A stretch of 64,000 bases of DNA from Fulvivirga marina (GTDB lineage Bacteria; Bacteroidota; Bacteroidia; Cytophagales; Cyclobacteriaceae): positions 59,076 to 123,075 of the forward strand of contig NZ_JAEUGD010000061.1 of the NCBI RefSeq assembly GCF_016775155.1. The letters run 5' to 3'. The position numbers were made by a program, and so were the translations under genes. Under the pieces are notes generated by a model that was not told the DNA's origin, searched no databases, and saw nothing but the letters and a program-made list of their open reading frames with translations. Positions 61,680-64,000 of this stretch are shown here, piece after piece. Position 1 is the stretch's first letter. Every line of letters starts with the position of its first letter.

Positions 61680-62849
61680 TTAAAAAAACTGTGCCTGACT
61701 CATCAAAAATGCAGCCTGCCTTCTTGTCATTTTTCTTACCGCTCTTATAACAGCCTGCTGTCTGTCATTACCGACATGCTGCTTCAAACTCACCACAACG
61801 GTCTGTTCAGCTTCTTCCTTAAACTTCCTTATTATTTTTCGTACCCGTCCCTTTCCAACCCATTCCAAAAAAAGATTGAGTTCTTCCTCTATGATCTCCT
61901 GCACCTGATTCAAAGCAGCTGCCTGTAGCTGATCAGATTGTGAAACCTGGCGTGTCACATCATCAACATTATAAAGTGTTGCGCTTGTCCCAACAACCGG
62001 ATGTACATTCATAGGCAAACCCAAGTCTACTACCACTTGGTTAAGTGGAGAAACAATTGGCTGATTTAAGAGATGTTGTCGGTTACTTACCGCAGTGATT
62101 ATGGCGTCAAAGCTTCCTAACTCGCCAGCCTCAACAAGGTTCCAATCATAGGGAAAAAGTCCATACTTATTAGCCAGATTGATGGCTTTATCAGCAGTCC
62201 TATTGGTAATATATGCCGCACCAAAACTAAACTTACCCAAATAACTAACCACATCACGGGCAATCTCCCCTGCCCCGACAATCAATATTCTCTTATCAGA
62301 CAATGAAGACTTGCCCAGTACCTTTTCTATTAACTTCAGTGAACGGTAAGCAGTAGATGTTGAACCTCTTCGATAATGCGATTCGTTAGCAATCCGCTTG
62401 TGACTTTTAAATACGGCCTGAAATAACCTCTCCAATAATGAGCCTTGTTGGTTATGTGCTAAACAAAACTGATAAGCCTCTTTAACCTGCGAAATGATCT
62501 GCTTATCACCCATTACAGCAGATTGCAGACCATTGGACACTTGTAAAAGTCGGTTTGCAGTCTTATGAGTTTCATCTGACAAATCAAAGAGCTTACGATC
62601 ATTATAACCAGACCCTGCCGATCGGATAAAAAAATCCCTGACCACCGCCGCTTTAGTGTATTGAGATTCAAAATATATTTCGGTCCTATTACAGGTTGAA
62701 ATTAGTACCAGTCCCTTAATATCAGAATAAGCCGCTGTAATAGCCCGGCTTAATGTGCTTCTCAGAGTATCATTAATAGCATATGATTCTCGTTCTGACA
62801 CTGAAGCAGTTTGATGTGAAATACCAATGTACCTTAAAACATGTAGCAT
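61680..62849 (-). CDS. hemA: Glutamyl-tRNA reductase
   Basis: This enzyme reduces glutamyl-tRNA to glutamate-1-semialdehyde, the first step of C5-pathway haem synthesis. It has 389 residues. The catalytic Cys is in S-T-C-N-R-T-E-I-Y near 51-59, and the NADPH-binding motif I-L-I-V-G-A-G-E-I-A-R is near 190. A helical dimerisation domain (about 310-389) follows. It is upstream of hemH on the same strand. The start at 62849 is a good ATG that gives the usual N-terminus. Confidence 0.96.
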   Translation of the reverse strand: MLHVLRYIGISHQTASVSERESYAINDTLRSTLSRAITAAYSDIKGLVLISTCNRTEIYFESQYTKAAVVRDFFIRSAGSGYNDRKLFDLSDETHKTANRLLQVSNGLQSAVMGDKQIISQVKEAYQFCLAHNQQGSLLERLFQAVFKSHKRIANESHYRRGSTSTAYRSLKLIEKVLGKSSLSDKRILIVGAGEIARDVVSYLGKFSFGAAYITNRTADKAINLANKYGLFPYDWNLVEAGELGSFDAIITAVSNRQHLLNQPIVSPLNQVVVDLGLPMNVHPVVGTSATLYNVDDVTRQVSQSDQLQAAALNQVQEIIEEELNLFLEWVGKGRVRKIIRKFKEEAEQTVVVSLKQHVGNDRQQAVIRAVRKMTRRQAAFLMSQAQFF

Positions 62850-62867
62850 AATCTGATGGAACAGCTC

Positions 62868-63050
62868 TTAATTGCGCATTGCTTTTGGTTGCTGAACATA
62901 ATCAGCATAAGCAATCAGCTCACGTATTGCATTTAAATCTTGCACTAAGATGCATCCATCAAAAACATTTATCAAATTGATAATTTCTAAGCCATCATAT
63001 ACAAAATCTATGTGGGGGTATCGAACGACACTAGATATTAATTTCGTCAT
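62868..63050 (-). pseudogene. Possible gene fragment fused to the repeat array
   Basis: This frame encodes 60 residues with a protein-like C-terminal part (Y-D-G-L-E-I-I-N-L-I-N-V-F-D-G and L-I-A-Y-A-D-Y-V-Q-Q-P near the end). Its start codon lies at the edge of the first repeat unit, so the upstream part may have been replaced by the repeats. It ends 18 nt before hemA. It could be the tail of a truncated gene or chance. Confidence 0.3.
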
Positions 63051-63870
63051 TGCGACGACGGCAGGAGGAAGCAATCTCATTAAACTATGTAGAAAAACTA
63101 GATTCGGGGTTGTGATCAGTCTGTGTCACGATGGAGGGGAGCACTTCGTCGTGCCTCCTCGTGATGACGGTGCCCGAATTAAACTCGTCATTGCGACGAC
63201 GGCAGGAGGAAGCAATCTCCTTAACTATGCCGAAAAACTAGATTCGGGGCAGTGATCAGTCCGTGCCTCGATGGAGGGGAGCACTTCGTCGTACCTCCTC
63301 GTGATGACGGTGCTTTAATTAAACTCGTCATTGCAACGACGGTAGGAGGAAGCAATCTCTTAACTATGCCGAAAAACTAGATTCGGGGCAGTGATCAGTC
63401 CGTGCCACGATGGAGGGGAGCACTTCGTCGTACCTCCTCGTGATGACGGTGCTCGAATTAAACCCGTCATTGCGACGACGGCAGGAGGAAGCAATCTCCT
63501 TAACTATGCCGAAAAACTAGATTCGGGGCAGTGATCAGTCCGTGCCACGATGGAGGGGAGCACTTCGTCGTGCCTCCTCGTGATGACGGTGCTTTAATTA
63601 AACTCGTCATTGCAACAACGGTAGGAGGAAACAATCTCCCTAATTATGATAAAAAACTAGATTCGGGGCAGTGCTTAGTCTGTGCCTCGATGGAGGGGAG
63701 CACTTCGTCGTACCTCCTCGTGATGACGGTGCTCGAATTAAACCCGTCATTGCGACGACGGCAGGAGGAAGCAATCTCCCTAATTATGATAAAAAACTAG
63801 ATTCGGGGCAGTGATCAGTCCGTGCCACGATGGAGGATATCACTTCGTCGTACCTCCTCGTGATGACGGT
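63045..63870. repeat. Array of six approximately 140-bp tandem repeats
   Basis: Units begin with a CGTCATTGC-like motif at 63045, 63186, 63326, 63465, 63605 and 63745 (spacing 139-141 bp). Each carries G-C-rich arms with internal inverted symmetry: the left CGTCATTGCGA and the right TCGTGATGACGG are inverted copies. The last unit is incomplete and ends near 63870. Units differ by a few substitutions. Such units resemble dispersed MITE/REP-like repeats of Bacteroidota. No gene lies in it. Confidence 0.9.
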
Positions 63871-63880
63871 TAAATAACTT

Positions 63881-64000
63881 TTACTTCTCCTGCTCTTCAT
63901 CACTGGTAACTCTATCAAACTCCTTCTTGTTGTTATTCACTCCAATACTAGCCACCAATCCACTCAGGAAGGTCTTCGTCCAATAGTTAAAGAGTGACTT
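63881..64000 (-). CDS. 3' end of an unidentified gene, cut by window edge
   Basis: From the window edge to the TAA at 63881-63883 the minus strand encodes 39 residues (starting K-S-L-F-N-Y-W-T-K-T-F-L-S-G and ending D-E-E-Q-E-K). The amphipathic start and acidic tail look like a real C-terminus. The family cannot be named. Confidence 0.5.
   Translation of the reverse strand, partial: KSLFNYWTKTFLSGLVASIGVNNNKKEFDRVTSDEEQEK

Noticed and set aside
62950..63800. ORFs within the repeat array
   Set aside because: They are simply the tandem unit read in one frame; they recur with each copy and have no family resemblance.
63045..63870. CRISPR array
   Set aside because: The unit is about 140 bp and repeats in full, with no unique spacers, so it is a tandem repeat and not a CRISPR.

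Overview
The window comes from a chromosome of a gliding or gliding-related member of the Bacteroidota, most likely order Cytophagales. The signs are a PorP/SprF protein beside a giant CHU_C-tailed (type IX secreted) protein, a LytS/LytTR pair, a DUF62 SAM hydrolase, Bacteroidota-type TAnnTTTG promoter elements and a general lack of Shine-Dalgarno sequences. Most of it is ordinary core genome, with two accessory blocks in the middle (34.8-44.2 kb and 44.3-55.8 kb).

Layout. 0-1.3 kb: end of a phenylacetyl-CoA epoxidase operon (paaC, paaD). 1.35-6.4 kb: two paralogous secreted three-repeat proteins flanking a LytS-type kinase and LytTR regulator, then a SUI1/YciH factor. 6.4-12.5 kb: PorP/SprF and a 1469-residue CHU_C adhesin-like protein. 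12.5-26.5 kb: Nudix enzymes, an overlooked 53-residue membrane protein, Sua5, Pgk, RecQ, an orphan solute-binding protein, an enoyl-CoA hydratase, ComEC, two acetyltransferases, PhoH, a SAM hydroxide adenosyltransferase and small enzymes. 26.5-33 kb: an RND efflux operon preceded by three copies of a 14-bp palindrome. 33.1-34.5 kb: a beta-lactamase-family lipoprotein.

34.8-44.2 kb is a defence/repair island. It holds a type I restriction-modification operon (hsdR, hsdM, hsdS) whose fourth, overlapping gene encodes a GIY-YIG nuclease, then a wrecked AAA ATPase gene, and on the other strand the ribosome-repair pair rtcB-prfH. Upstream of rtcB is a complete-looking attenuator: a promoter, a 10-codon leader ORF with a strong Shine-Dalgarno sequence, an antiterminator stem whose 5' arm starts at the leader stop codon, and an intrinsic terminator. 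The arrangement suggests that rtcB-prfH is switched on when translation of the leader fails. I regard this as the most interesting regulatory element in the window.

44.3-54.2 kb is a tightly overlapping ten-gene minus-strand operon that looks like an undescribed small-molecule biosynthetic cluster. It contains an RraA-like aldolase, an SDR, a DRE-TIM aldolase, a D-2-hydroxyacid dehydrogenase, a nucleotidyltransferase, a beta-propeller, an MFS exporter, an archaeal-TyrRS-like protein with damaged signature motifs, an aldehyde dehydrogenase and an intact second-type TyrRS. An AraC regulator lies upstream and a divergent acetyltransferase follows it. There is no NRPS or PKS. The two synthetase-like proteins suggest aminoacyl-adenylate or tRNA chemistry, or a resistant copy of a drug target.

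55.9-64 kb returns to housekeeping genes (NrnA-type phosphoesterase, tRNA-Leu, GH3 glycosidase lipoprotein, hemH, hemA). It ends in a six-copy array of an approximately 140-bp repeat and the tail of one more gene. All calls rest on reading the sequence; no database search or folding program was run.
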